Below are positions 15,705 through 25,393 of a stretch of 54,627 nt of DNA, piece after piece. The stretch comes from Flavobacteriales bacterium. Lineage in GTDB: Bacteria > Bacteroidota > Bacteroidia > Flavobacteriales_D > Sanyastnellaceae. The stretch spans positions 1-54,627 of the forward strand of contig JAGQVX010000006.1 in NCBI GenBank assembly GCA_020437755.1, given 5' to 3'. The notes under the pieces were generated by a model. The model did not search any database. It saw only the letters and a program-made list of their open reading frames with translations, and was not told the origin of the DNA. The translations under genes and the position numbers were made by a program. Each line of letters opens with the position of its first letter. Position 1 is the stretch's first letter.

Positions 15705-17711
15705 ATGATGGTAACCGAATTACAGCCAATCACCTACGACAGCTCGCGATTGAGCCATGACCAACTGATGGAATTGTACCGTGCGATTTTATTGCCACGG
15801 TTGATTGAAGAGAAGATGCTCAGTCAATTGCGCCAGGGCAAAATTTCGAAATGGTTCTCAGGCATGGGACAAGAAGCGATTTCGGTAGGTGTGGCAAGCG
15901 CACTGGAGAAGGATGAGTATATTCTTCCCATGCACCGGAATTTGGGAATCTTCGTCACGCGCGACATTCCGCTTGTTCGTCTGTTTGCTCAATTTCAGGG
16001 AAAAGAAGCCGGATTCACTCACGGTCGAGATCGTTCGTTTCACTTCGGTACCAAAGAACATCATATAGTAGGGATGATTTCCCATTTGGGACCTCAAATG
16101 GGCATTGCAGATGGAATTGCGCTGGCCAACAAACTGGGCGAGGAAGGCAAAGCGACCTTGGTATTTACCGGTGACGGCGGCGCGAGTGAAGGTGATTTTC
16201 ATGAAGCCGTCAATGTTGCAGCCGTATGGCAATTGCCCGTCATCATAGGTATTGAAAATAACCATTGGGGACTGAGCACGCCATCGGAAGAGCAGTTTCG
16301 CTGCAAGCAATTTATCGACAAGGCTATAGGTTATGGTATTCCTGAAGAAGACGCCATACAAGTTGACGGAAACAATATTGTGGAAGTCTTCGAAGCGGTT
16401 TCAAATGCAGCAGCATCCATTCGCAAGAACCCACGTCCGATATTGATGGAATTCATGACGTTTAGGCGTCGCGGACACGAAGAAGCATCGGGCACCAAAT
16501 ATTATCCTGAAGGGCTCACTGAGATGTGGGAAGTCCGGGATCCTGTGGAGAACTTTGAGCGTCATTTGCTGGATAGCGGCATATTAACTCAAGAGCAACG
16601 CGACCAGTTGCATGAGGAAATTAAGAAGCACATCAATGATGAACTGAAGGCATCTCATGAACTTCCTGCTATTGAGGCTAATACCAATCGCGAATTGGAG
16701 GACCGGTTTCGCGCGTTTGACACTCCCCTAACTACCCCGAGTGGAAAGATGCGGGAAATGCGGTTTATTGACGCCGTGCAAGACGGATTACGGGAAAGCA
16801 TGCGGAAGCACGACAAGCTCGTGTTGATGGGGCAGGATATTGCGGAGTATGGAGGCGTGTTTAAGGTTACGGAAGGATTTGTGGAAGAATTCGGAAAAGG
16901 TCGTGTACGTAATACTCCCCTTTGTGAATCGGCCATACTGGGTGCAGCATTGGGCTTATCCATTAAGGGATGGAAAGGCATGATGGAAATGCAATTTGCT
17001 GATTTTGTGAGTGTTGGATTTAATCAAATCGTAAATAATTTGGCCAAACTGCATTACCGATGGGGCGAAAACGCCGATGTAGTTGTGCGTATGCCGACCG
17101 GAGCGGGCGTTGGAGCCGGTCCATTTCACAGTCAGAGCAACGAAGCCTGGTTCTTTCACACACCCGGTTTGCGCATTGCGTATCCGGCGTTTCCTTCAGA
17201 TGCCAAAGGTTTGCTGTGTCGCTCCTTCGAAGATCCGAATCCGGTAATTTTCTTCGAGCACAAGTATTTGTATCGCAGTCTGCAAGAAGACGTTGCAGAA
17301 GGTTATTACACCTTGCCTTTCGGACAAGCCAAATTGCGACAAGAAGGAAATAAGCTATCGATCATCACGTATGGTTTGGGGGTTCACTGGGCACTCGACT
17401 ACGTGAAAGCCAATGATATTGATGCCGATGTATTGGATTTGAGGACTCTGGCACCCCTCGATGAAGAAGCCATTTTCACATCGGTGCGCAAGACCGGAAG
17501 AGCATTGGTATTGCATGAGGATTGTATGACCGGCGGTATTGGCGGAGAGTTAAGTGCATTGATCACTGAGAACTGCTTCGCTCACCTCGACGCCCCTGTT
17601 CGACGGTGTGCAAGCATGGATACTCCGGTGCCTTTTGCTACCGATTTAGAGCGTAACTTCTTAGCCAACAACCGATTGGGCGAGGTTATTTCGGAATTAC
17701 TTGAATGGTAG
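15705..17711 (+). CDS. Branched-chain 2-oxoacid dehydrogenase E1, alpha-beta fusion
   Basis: 668 residues from the first of two consecutive ATGs. Residues about 15-330 are the E1 alpha unit, with the thiamine diphosphate motif G-D-G-G-A-S-E-G-D...I-E-N-N near residues 160-185 and M-H-R-N-L-G near the active site. Residues about 345-665 are the E1 beta unit (L-M-G-Q-D-I-A-E-Y-G-G-V-F-K-V-T). The fused form is common in Bacteroidota. The enzyme decarboxylates 2-oxoisovalerate and related 2-oxoacids and passes the acyl group to the lipoyl E2. E2 and E3 are not in the window. It probably feeds branched-chain fatty acid precursors, characteristic lipids of these bacteria. It has its own promoter and is divergent from the COG2509 gene. 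Confidence 0.9.
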   Translation: MMVTELQPITYDSSRLSHDQLMELYRAILLPRLIEEKMLSQLRQGKISKWFSGMGQEAISVGVASALEKDEYILPMHRNLGIFVTRDIPLVRLFAQFQGKEAGFTHGRDRSFHFGTKEHHIVGMISHLGPQMGIADGIALANKLGEEGKATLVFTGDGGASEGDFHEAVNVAAVWQLPVIIGIENNHWGLSTPSEEQFRCKQFIDKAIGYGIPEEDAIQVDGNNIVEVFEAVSNAAASIRKNPRPILMEFMTFRRRGHEEASGTKYYPEGLTEMWEVRDPVENFERHLLDSGILTQEQRDQLHEEIKKHINDELKASHELPAIEANTNRELEDRFRAFDTPLTTPSGKMREMRFIDAVQDGLRESMRKHDKLVLMGQDIAEYGGVFKVTEGFVEEFGKGRVRNTPLCESAILGAALGLSIKGWKGMMEMQFADFVSVGFNQIVNNLAKLHYRWGENADVVVRMPTGAGVGAGPFHSQSNEAWFFHTPGLRIAYPAFPSDAKGLLCRSFEDPNPVIFFEHKYLYRSLQEDVAEGYYTLPFGQAKLRQEGNKLSIITYGLGVHWALDYVKANDIDADVLDLRTLAPLDEEAIFTSVRKTGRALVLHEDCMTGGIGGELSALITENCFAHLDAPVRRCASMDTPVPFATDLERNFLANNRLGEVISELLEW

Positions 17712-17833
17712 TCATTTGCAAGAAGAGGGGGTGAAGGTTGTTGATTTTCAGATTTAATGCCTAACTTAGGACCAACATTAAACCATAACTGCGAATTCTG
17801 CTCTTAATCATTTCGTTTTTTGAACTCGGTGAT

Positions 17834-17848
17834 GCCATTCGGCAAATG
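17834..17848 (+). repeat. Dispersed element, GCC/GGC form (intergenic)
   Basis: TGCCATTCGGCAAATG here carries the exact core; it lies 123 bases after the 2-oxoacid dehydrogenase stop and 33 before the first dockerin gene. Confidence 0.85.
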
Positions 17849-17881
17849 TTTTTGGAGCTGGATTCGACCAAAGCTCTTCGT

Positions 17882-19006
17882 ATGAAAGCACTTCGAATCA
17901 CAATTCTTCTTTGCTGCACATTAGCGGCAACATTCAACCTCCATGCTCAATGTGAATTTGATCTAAATGATGATGGCATTGTCACCTTCGGGGCAGGAGA
18001 AATTCTTATTCCTATGGGAGAATTTGGCATATACGAAGCCGACTTGGATCCCGGAGAAGAATTGCAATCCGACTTCAACGCCAACGGTGTTGGGGACATT
18101 CAGGATGTAGTTGACTTTTTGGCACACGTAGGTACGGTTGCGTGCACGGATACCATCACCCTTCAAGATTGTTTGAATGGCCTCGTATTGCAGGTTTATG
18201 AAGAATTTCCTGACGGCTTTACGGGCACCATGGACAATATCCCCCCCGGATATGTTACCTACCGACTTTACGCCGATATGGCCAATGAAGACTTTCACAT
18301 GTGGGGGCTTTACGGGAACAATGAATCACCCTTTGAGCTGTGGTGCGATGAGGAGATTTTTATTCATCAACTAGGAATGGGAGGGGTGAGTAATCTTAAT
18401 CCGGGTTTTTTCTCCATAGCTCCAACGTTGCAATACAGCTCCTATTTCACGATCAATTTCGATCCGGTATCATACGACAATGTATTTGTGAACACGCTTT
18501 CATCCGAGGGCAATTCATGGCTGGATTCTCTGGCAGCGGGGACCGGTTTTTCGGTGAATAATGTTGTAGGCGGCGGACTGGTGAGCACCACCTATCCCAG
18601 TGAAATTATCAACGCAACCCCGAGCAATTTGTACTATTTGGCCCAGTTTACGGTTCCTGCAACGGCCAATTTGGGTGGGTCCATGAGCCTGTTGTTCGGT
18701 ACCAGCCAATCCAATCCCGATGGCATTCCCGTATGCTACAACCACAACCTCACATGGGGTATGGAGAATCTACAGGTATTGGGTTGTACGGATCCTTCGG
18801 CCGGGAACTATAATCCGGATGCGACCTACAATGACGGGACCTGCTCAGCACCGGGAGACTTCAATGGAGACGGCGACATTAACACCGGCGATGTCCTTCT
18901 ATTTTTAAGTAGTTTCGGATGCACGGAGGATTGTGGGGGAATGGATTTGAACGGCGATGGAATCGTGAACGCTGTGGACCTCCTTGTTATGCTGGGATTG
19001 TTGTAG
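17882..19006 (+). CDS. Secreted protein with dockerin-like calcium loops at both ends (paralog 1)
   Basis: 374 residues from the ATG at 17882; in-frame codons further upstream do not fit a signal peptide. Residues 1-23 are a signal peptide ending L-H-A-Q. Directly after it comes a pair of D-x-N-x-D-G-type loops (D-L-N-D-D-G-I-V; D-F-N-A-N-G-V-G-D). The middle (~100-290) is a beta-rich domain shared with the next gene and with the protein at 39980. A G-C-T-D-P-S-A-x-N-Y-N-P-D-A motif (Flavobacteriales calcium-binding linker) leads into two C-terminal dockerin-like loops, D-F-N-G-D-G-D-I-N-T-G-D and D-L-N-G-D-G-I-V-N-A-V-D, near 325 and 353. There is no T9SS C-terminal domain. Role unknown; surface or extracellular, probably calcium-stabilised. 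Confidence 0.8.
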   Translation: MKALRITILLCCTLAATFNLHAQCEFDLNDDGIVTFGAGEILIPMGEFGIYEADLDPGEELQSDFNANGVGDIQDVVDFLAHVGTVACTDTITLQDCLNGLVLQVYEEFPDGFTGTMDNIPPGYVTYRLYADMANEDFHMWGLYGNNESPFELWCDEEIFIHQLGMGGVSNLNPGFFSIAPTLQYSSYFTINFDPVSYDNVFVNTLSSEGNSWLDSLAAGTGFSVNNVVGGGLVSTTYPSEIINATPSNLYYLAQFTVPATANLGGSMSLLFGTSQSNPDGIPVCYNHNLTWGMENLQVLGCTDPSAGNYNPDATYNDGTCSAPGDFNGDGDINTGDVLLFLSSFGCTEDCGGMDLNGDGIVNAVDLLVMLGLL

Positions 19007-19054
19007 CAGGGCAAGCGCTTAAAATTGCATCACATCAATCGAGAGCCTATAGAT

Positions 19055-20188
19055 TTGTTGAAGTCTTCTGCATATTACTTTTTCGTGTTGTTTGTCCTGT
19101 TTTTGGGCATTCGCCAAATGGATGTAGCGGCACAATGTCCATTCGACTACAACATGGATGGCACAGTCAATTATGACGGTGATTTTATTATTCATTTGGG
19201 TCAATTTGGGATGACCGAAGCAGATTTAGAAGAGGGTGAAGAATTGTTTACCGATCACAATCAGAATGGAGTTTCGGATTTCAGGGATTTACTTGGTCTT
19301 ACCGAACATTTAGGCACCCTATCTTGTTTGGAGTCGTTGCCCTGGGAAGACTGTTCCAATGATCTTGTTCTCGAAACTTACGAGGTACATACAAATGGTT
19401 TCTCCGACGACTATTCCGCCATTCCACCCGGCTCGGTAACGTATCGTTTGTTTTTGGCTACTGCATTTACCAACTCCGACCTTAGTGGTGTTTACGGGGA
19501 TTCATTGAGCCCTATGTGGATTTCCTGTCCAACCGGCATCTTCCAGCACCCATTCGGTGGCGGAATGGCACTCGATGTGAATCCGGATATACTCACTATT
19601 GCTCCTGCAGCGAAGTACACCTCTTTTCTTTCTATGGGCTCATGGTTCGATTCCTGTGATCCCAACTTCGGTTACTTAATAGAGTGGTCTGAAGATAATT
19701 GGTATAACCAATTCCTTTCCGGGTCGGGCTTCACCATTAACAGTCCTATCGGCGGAGGCATGGTTGGCAGTGCTCCCCTAACAACATGTGAGCCTGTTGT
19801 TCCCGGACTCATCTTTCTTGGGCAATTCACCGTAATAGGATCTATGGAAATTAGCGGGAGTTTAAATATCCAGCTGCGTGACTATCAGGGGTTTTCAACT
19901 GAGCCCTCTGTTTGTCAGATGGAGGGACTGACGTTCAATTCCGAGAATGCCCAAATCTTTGGATGCATCAACACGGAAGCTATGAATTTCGATCCTATGG
20001 CCACATTTGATGACAGTTCCTGTGTGGCATATGGCGACTTCAACGGAGATGGTGAAGTTGACGTGGCAGACGTACTCCAGTTTCTGAATGAATTCGGGTG
20101 CGTCTTGGACTGTTCCTACAGTGATCTCAATGGGGATGGTGTAGTGAATGTGTTTGATTTGCTGCTTTTGCTAGGGTATTTAGGGTAA
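19055..20188 (+). CDS. Secreted protein with dockerin-like calcium loops at both ends (paralog 2)
   Basis: About 377 residues. No ATG fits the signal peptide; the TTG codons at 19055 or 19058 give a good one (K-S-S then a hydrophobic core), and the TTG at 19025 gives a longer N-terminus, so the start is uncertain. Its order matches the upstream neighbour: an N-terminal pair of loops (D-Y-N-M-D-G-T-V; D-H-N-Q-N-G-V-S-D), the shared beta-rich domain, G-C-I-N-T-E-A-M-N-F-D-P, and a C-terminal dockerin-like pair (D-F-N-G-D-G-E-V-D-V-A-D; D-L-N-G-D-G-V-V-N-V-F-D). A tandem duplication is likely. The signal peptide is interrupted by I-R-Q-M-D, encoded by a copy of the dispersed element (19106-19120). 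Confidence 0.75.
   Translation: MLKSSAYYFFVLFVLFLGIRQMDVAAQCPFDYNMDGTVNYDGDFIIHLGQFGMTEADLEEGEELFTDHNQNGVSDFRDLLGLTEHLGTLSCLESLPWEDCSNDLVLETYEVHTNGFSDDYSAIPPGSVTYRLFLATAFTNSDLSGVYGDSLSPMWISCPTGIFQHPFGGGMALDVNPDILTIAPAAKYTSFLSMGSWFDSCDPNFGYLIEWSEDNWYNQFLSGSGFTINSPIGGGMVGSAPLTTCEPVVPGLIFLGQFTVIGSMEISGSLNIQLRDYQGFSTEPSVCQMEGLTFNSENAQIFGCINTEAMNFDPMATFDDSSCVAYGDFNGDGEVDVADVLQFLNEFGCVLDCSYSDLNGDGVVNVFDLLLLLGYLG
19106..19120 (+). repeat. Dispersed element, GGC/GCC form (in signal peptide of dockerin paralog 2)
   Basis: GGCATTCGCCAAATG, exact. It encodes G-I-R-Q-M between the hydrophobic core and the cleavage region, an unusual place for Arg and Gln. Confidence 0.8.
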
Positions 20189-20259
20189 GCTGTTTCGGGC
20201 CAGACGAATAGATCATCACTCCATCAATGAACTTTAAACCCTCTATGACTCCCTCCTCA

Positions 20260-20281
20260 AAAGAAGCGGCGGTCGCTCTTT
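20260..20281 (+). terminator. Possible terminator after the dockerin paralogs
   Basis: AAAG(A)AGCG-GCGGT-CGCTCTTT forms an eight-base-pair stem with one bulged A and a five-base loop, about 72 bases after the stop of the second paralog. The following bases (CACTTGTTC) are only moderately T-rich, so this is tentative. Confidence 0.3.
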
Positions 20282-20307
20282 CACTTGTTCGAATTTACTA
20301 GTCCCAC

Positions 20308-20322
20308 GCCATTCGGCAAATG
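20308..20322 (+). repeat. Dispersed element, GCC/GGC form, inside a larger inverted repeat
   Basis: GCCATTCGGCAAATG, exact core, flanked by GTCCCA (20301-20306) and TGGGAC (20321-20326), a perfect six-base inverted repeat around it. Confidence 0.85.
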
Positions 20323-20378
20323 GGACGGCAGCGTAAATAACAAATTCGCTAAATTGCTACCCTAACCAAATCATTGCC

Positions 20379-23300
20379 ATGAAACTGAATGCTTTCCTGC
20401 TTTTTGCGGCTTTTCTCCTTTTGACTGTTGAAGGATTTTCTCAAACTTACACACAGTCGAGTGGAGCTGTATGTAGTGCCTATACTACCAAACAGTACAC
20501 ATTTGAAAACACCCCCGAAACCCCGGTGAGCGTGAACATTTCGGTGTCATGGTTATATTGTGGCCCTTGGGGAAGCAGTAATTCCGGAACGCTCTACATG
20601 GATATTTGGGTCGACGGACAATGGATCGATTTAATCACCACCTTCGACTCCGGTCATGGATGCTCTTGGACGACAGATACGTTTACCGTTTCTGCCCAAA
20701 CGTGGAATAATGCCATCAACTCGAACGGCGGTTCGGTACTTGTGAATGGTTACATCAGCGATAGTTGTCCGGGTGGTGTAGGCTGCAGTGGTTATTCTGA
20801 CCCTTGTTTTAATATTACAGCGACCTATGACTATGCTCCAAGTGCCAATTTCAGTGCTTCTTCTACAAGCATTTGCGTAGATGGAGAAGTGACCTTCTCC
20901 AATACCTCGACTGGCCCACAGGAGACACTGCTATGGGATTTCGGAGCCGATGCAAGTCCGGCTACGGCAGAGGGAGCAGGACCCCACAACGTCTCTTGGT
21001 CAACCGAGGGGATGAAAGATATCACCTTGACCGTTACGGGAAATGGTGATGAAGATACCGAAGTAAAGACCAGCTATATTGAAGTTGGGGCAGGACCGGC
21101 ATCTGTAATGTTTGGTGATGCCTTCGAAAGCTGGCAGCAGTCTCATTATTACAACGCCATTCAGTCAAACCTTATCGTGAACAACCCGCTGGGAGGTTAC
21201 TATGTTCTTGGAACGAATGTCGGTGCGAATTCAGCAGTATATATGTGGGTCGAGAGTGTATCAGAGGAAGGTGACCAACAATGGATCAACAGCCAATTCA
21301 TGACTGCCACAGGAAGTCTGACCGATGCGGTTTGCAGCGAAGATGGAACTATTTACTTCACAGGGCGAAACGGAACTGAGGCGATGATAGGGTCGTTTAC
21401 TTCGACCGGGCTTGCACAAATTTACGAGACCATTCCGGAAACGGGAAGTATAGGTAACGCCCTTTCACTTGGGAGTGACGGAAGCATTTATTTAGTTGGC
21501 ACCGGACAAAACTATACCCAGGCTATGGGAGCCAAGATTGATCCCAATACAGGTATCCATGACTATTTGCTTTGGCTCAGTGGAACTGGAACCATCACCG
21601 GAACCGATGCGCTGTTCCTTGACGGCTATTTCTACATGCTAAGCTGGGGGCGCACCGATGGAATCAATCCCGACATGCACCTCACGAAATACGAGCCCAC
21701 TTTGGGAATTGAACAATGGACTTTTGACTTCAATGGCAACGGTTTCGCGATAGATGAAGCGCATGAGATGGTCGCCTACAATGGCAACATATATATTATG
21801 GGGCGCTCTGATCAGGGGGCCGATGATGGATGGACTGTAGTAGAAGTCTCTCCCGGTGGTTCTCAGGGTTGGGAAGCCGACTTTCTTATGGGCGAGGCGG
21901 ACTGGGATGCCGTACATCGATTTGATGTTGACAATGACGGGATTCTTTACCTGGGATCTACAGTCAGTTCAGGCGCCAACACGGCCATTAAACTACTCAA
22001 GATCAATTCGGACAATGGGAACCTCATTTGGGAACACGATTTTGACGGGATTCAGGATACAGAGTTGAGTAATATTTATTGTGCTGATAATGGACAGGTG
22101 TTCATGTCGGGCCGCACCCTGAACAACAGTGGCGACTGGGACATATTCACCACTGAAATTGGGCAAGGGCCAAACACGGAGTGGTGGGCGGTTTACGACG
22201 GATGTGGATCTGGTGATGATTATTCAACTGGTTTGACGGCTACTCCAAATCACGAAGTAATCGTAGCTGGTTACAACACCCAAGCCGTAGCCATCCGGTA
22301 TGGAGCACTTGTTGAACCCAATGCGAGTTTTGAAATCGCCTCGGCAACCACCTGTGCAGGTAACATCGTGGTCTTCGAGGACACTTCGGAAGGTTCAGCG
22401 CTGTCTTACTCCTGGGATTTCGGATCAGGCGCTACGCCGGCCACAGCCGAAGGCCCGGGACCTCATGAGGTAGTCTATGATACCCCGGGTGTCCAGACGC
22501 CCACCCTGTACATTGAAAACAATCTTGGAAACAGTGAGACACAACTTGAAATTACGATCAACCCACAGCCATCACTAACGGCAAGTGCCGACCAGGACAT
22601 TTGCACCGGAGAAGAGGCTACTTTATCCGCCACCGGAGGCGGTTCCATTGCTTGGGATAACGGTTTGGGAAGCGGGAATACATTCACAGTTTCCCCAACT
22701 GAATCAACTACTTATACCGCCACCGTCACAGACGGTAACGGATGCACAGCCGAAGAAGAAGTCATGGTGAATGTCTATGCGTACGCCGTGGCCGATGCCG
22801 GTGATGACATAACGGTATGTGAAGGTGTTGAAGTGGTTTTGGATGGATCGGGTGAAGGTGATTTGAGCTGGGACAATGATGCCGGCGCAGGCGCCAACCC
22901 AACCATTACAGCAACAGAAACTACCACCTACACCCTTACGGCATCCAACCCGGCAGGTTGTGATGCGTCGGATTCGATGACGCTAACGGTCAATCCGGCT
23001 CCCGACGTTGCGGTAGACAATGACTTCGCTGTATGTACAGGAACGTCGATAACATTAACCGCAATGGGAGCCAACACCTACATATGGTACCCTTCAGAAA
23101 CGGCGGGTGCTCAATATGAAGATACTCCGGCTATGACGACTACGTACACCGTGGTAGGAACCGGTGACAACACATGTGAAGGTGAAGCTTCCGTAACGGT
23201 CACTGTCAATCCTATCCCTGAAGCTTCGGCCGGATTGGATGTCGAGATATGCTCCGGTGAGAGCACACAACTTGTTGCCGAAGGAGGCACTTCTTATTCC

Positions 23301-24572
23301 TGGGAAGGCCTGGGTAGCGGAGCCTCTCAAACGGTTTCCCCATCAGAAACCACGACGTATGTGGTAACCGTTACGAATGAATTCGAATGTTCGGATGAAG
23401 ATGAAGTAATGGTCGTTGTCAATCCGTCTCCTGTGGCCAATGCGGGAGAGGATGAAGTGCTGTGTTTAGGCAGCTCAATTACCCTCACCGGAACGGGCGG
23501 AGGCACGTACAACTGGATAGGTGTGGGAATGGGACAAACGGTAACTGTCTCACCTACTGCTGCCACCACTTACACACTTGAGGTTGAAGCGGCAAATGGA
23601 TGCACCGATCAAGACCAGGTTCTCGTTAATGTTGTTCCTCTTCCCAACGTGAATGCGGGCAATGATGTAGCCGTTTGCATGGGGGCAAGCACAACACTAA
23701 ACGCCACCGGAGGCGTGACCTATGAATGGAGCAACGGACTTGGAACCGGACAGTCGCAAACGGTTTCTCCACTGTTTGAAACAACCTATGTCGTGTTTGC
23801 AACCGACCAATTTGGCTGCGTCAACAGCGACACGGTGGTGGTTACGGTGAATCCTGTGCCTAGTGCAAATGCGGGAGCAGATCAAACCATCTGTATCGGA
23901 GAAACGGCTACGCTTTCCGCTTCAGGTGGAGTGGAATATGAATGGAACAACGGAGCCGGATCAGGTGCAACGGTGGAGGTTTCGCCAACGGAGACCACTA
24001 CCTACACGGTAACAGCCATATCGGCAAACCAATGCGAGGGTACGGATGACGTTACCGTAAACGTCTATCCGGCCGTTGAACTGACCATAAGTGGACTATC
24101 CGGCACTCCATATTGCGTGGAAGATGACCAGTCATTTACGATGACAGGTGAACCTTCAGGCGGTCAGTTCATCGGACCCGGCGTGAACGGGGCTACCTTC
24201 AATCCGGCTGATGCAGGCGTAGGCACCCACATGATTGTTTACATGTACGAAGACGCCAATGGATGCGATAACGAAACCTCGACTGAAGTTACGGTTGAAG
24301 TGTGCGATTTTGTTGAAGACTGGGATACTTGGGTAGAGCTTTTCCCTATCCCCACAGCGGGGAGGGTAACCCTAAAATGGGAAGGAAGTGCTCCCCTTAC
24401 TGCTTCGAATCTAACCATGTTTGATGCCAGCGGCCGACAGATCGAATTTGCATCTGAGATCTACGGCGAGAGCATCGTTATAGATCTGTCTTCGCATGCC
24501 GTCGGTACCTATACGCTGGTCATCCAACAAGGTGAAAGGGCCTGGACACGGGGAATTGTTGTAGAGCGATAG
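20379..24572 (+). CDS. T9SS-exported PKD/propeller/Ig-like repeat protein, type A sorting domain
   Basis: 1397 residues with a signal peptide (1-21, ending F-S-Q). A cysteine-containing N-terminal domain (about 22-150) is followed by a PKD domain (about 150-238, W-D-F-G-A-D-A-S). Residues ~240-645 form a run of short repeats like a beta-propeller (D-G-S-I-Y-L-V-G, D-G-I-L-Y-L-G-S). A second PKD (~648-735, W-D-F-G-S-G-A) precedes about seven ~80-residue Ig-like units of pattern C-x-G-x-x-x-T-L-x-A-x-G-G...T-V-S-P-T-E-T-T-T-Y-T-V. The last ~80 residues (L-F-P-I-P-T-A-G-R-V-T-L...) are a T9SS type A C-terminal domain, though N-P is replaced by I-P-T. Likely a surface adhesin or binding protein. 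Confidence 0.85.
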   Translation: MKLNAFLLFAAFLLLTVEGFSQTYTQSSGAVCSAYTTKQYTFENTPETPVSVNISVSWLYCGPWGSSNSGTLYMDIWVDGQWIDLITTFDSGHGCSWTTDTFTVSAQTWNNAINSNGGSVLVNGYISDSCPGGVGCSGYSDPCFNITATYDYAPSANFSASSTSICVDGEVTFSNTSTGPQETLLWDFGADASPATAEGAGPHNVSWSTEGMKDITLTVTGNGDEDTEVKTSYIEVGAGPASVMFGDAFESWQQSHYYNAIQSNLIVNNPLGGYYVLGTNVGANSAVYMWVESVSEEGDQQWINSQFMTATGSLTDAVCSEDGTIYFTGRNGTEAMIGSFTSTGLAQIYETIPETGSIGNALSLGSDGSIYLVGTGQNYTQAMGAKIDPNTGIHDYLLWLSGTGTITGTDALFLDGYFYMLSWGRTDGINPDMHLTKYEPTLGIEQWTFDFNGNGFAIDEAHEMVAYNGNIYIMGRSDQGADDGWTVVEVSPGGSQGWEADFLMGEADWDAVHRFDVDNDGILYLGSTVSSGANTAIKLLKINSDNGNLIWEHDFDGIQDTELSNIYCADNGQVFMSGRTLNNSGDWDIFTTEIGQGPNTEWWAVYDGCGSGDDYSTGLTATPNHEVIVAGYNTQAVAIRYGALVEPNASFEIASATTCAGNIVVFEDTSEGSALSYSWDFGSGATPATAEGPGPHEVVYDTPGVQTPTLYIENNLGNSETQLEITINPQPSLTASADQDICTGEEATLSATGGGSIAWDNGLGSGNTFTVSPTESTTYTATVTDGNGCTAEEEVMVNVYAYAVADAGDDITVCEGVEVVLDGSGEGDLSWDNDAGAGANPTITATETTTYTLTASNPAGCDASDSMTLTVNPAPDVAVDNDFAVCTGTSITLTAMGANTYIWYPSETAGAQYEDTPAMTTTYTVVGTGDNTCEGEASVTVTVNPIPEASAGLDVEICSGESTQLVAEGGTSYSWEGLGSGASQTVSPSETTTYVVTVTNEFECSDEDEVMVVVNPSPVANAGEDEVLCLGSSITLTGTGGGTYNWIGVGMGQTVTVSPTAATTYTLEVEAANGCTDQDQVLVNVVPLPNVNAGNDVAVCMGASTTLNATGGVTYEWSNGLGTGQSQTVSPLFETTYVVFATDQFGCVNSDTVVVTVNPVPSANAGADQTICIGETATLSASGGVEYEWNNGAGSGATVEVSPTETTTYTVTAISANQCEGTDDVTVNVYPAVELTISGLSGTPYCVEDDQSFTMTGEPSGGQFIGPGVNGATFNPADAGVGTHMIVYMYEDANGCDNETSTEVTVEVCDFVEDWDTWVELFPIPTAGRVTLKWEGSAPLTASNLTMFDASGRQIEFASEIYGESIVIDLSSHAVGTYTLVIQQGERAWTRGIVVER

Positions 24573-24819
24573 AAATGCAGGTTCAACCTAACGGAAGGTG
24601 TTGTTTCGTGTATTCCGTCGAGCGGCGCCACTAATTTGCTTTCCGTGATGATCGTGATTTTCTCCGAATTCCGCTTGTGGTTGGCATCGATGTGTTTGTT
24701 GATTTCCGTGTCTCTAGGTGCACAAGGAAATGTGCTTTCGAATGGTCAGATATAATGCTGATTACCTGCATCGATTTGACCCCTATTTCCAGGTTATATT
24801 GAATCATTAACTTCACCTC

Positions 24820-25350
24820 ATGGACCAACCCTCATCCTACTGCGCATATGTACATGGACTTCCCGAAGGGAATGTGCACCGAATATATCATGACACCCAA
24901 TATGGGTTCCCCATTGAAGACGACGATGAATTGTTTGGGCGCCTTGTCCTCGAAATCAATCAGGCCGGTCTTTCATGGACGACCATTTTGAATAAGCAGG
25001 ACCATTTTCGATTGGCCTATTCCGGATTTAGCATTGATGCCGTGGCAGCGTACGATGATGTGGAGGTGGAACGCCTTTTGGCGGATGCCGGCATCATCCG
25101 AAACCGATTGAAAATCCTTGCAGCTGTGCATAATGCCCGGCAAATTCAAGAGCTCCGCAAGGAACATGGTTCATTCAAAGCGTGGTTGGATTTTCACCAT
25201 CCATTGGACCATGCTGCATGGGTTAAGCTTTTCAAAAAGACCTTCCGATTTACCGGTGGGGAAATAACCAAGGAGTTTCTGATGAGTACCGGCTATTTAC
25301 CCGGCGCTCACGTTGCCGATTGCCCGGTTTATCATCAGCTGAATACATAA
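24820..25350 (+). CDS. tag: DNA-3-methyladenine glycosylase I
   Basis: 176 residues, close to the family's usual ~187. The structural zinc site of Tag is complete: C8, H24 in Y-H-D-T-Q-Y-G, and H164/C168 in G-A-H-V-A-D-C. The catalytic glutamate is E45 in L-E-I-N-Q-A-G-L-S-W, followed by T-T-I-L-N-K-Q-D. The enzyme removes 3-methyladenine from alkylated DNA, starting base-excision repair. The usual W of H-D-x-E-W-G is Y here. It appears monocistronic, with 246 bases of apparently non-coding DNA upstream. Confidence 0.93.
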   Translation: MDQPSSYCAYVHGLPEGNVHRIYHDTQYGFPIEDDDELFGRLVLEINQAGLSWTTILNKQDHFRLAYSGFSIDAVAAYDDVEVERLLADAGIIRNRLKILAAVHNARQIQELRKEHGSFKAWLDFHHPLDHAAWVKLFKKTFRFTGGEITKEFLMSTGYLPGAHVADCPVYHQLNT

Positions 25351-25393
25351 CGTCCGGCAGGCTGCACTCGACCCCGATCCCGGAATTGAGCCG

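Noticed and set aside
24631..24828. 65-codon minus-strand ORF upstream of tag
   Set aside because: It overlaps the tag start, has no homology that I recognise and a composition unlike neighbouring genes.
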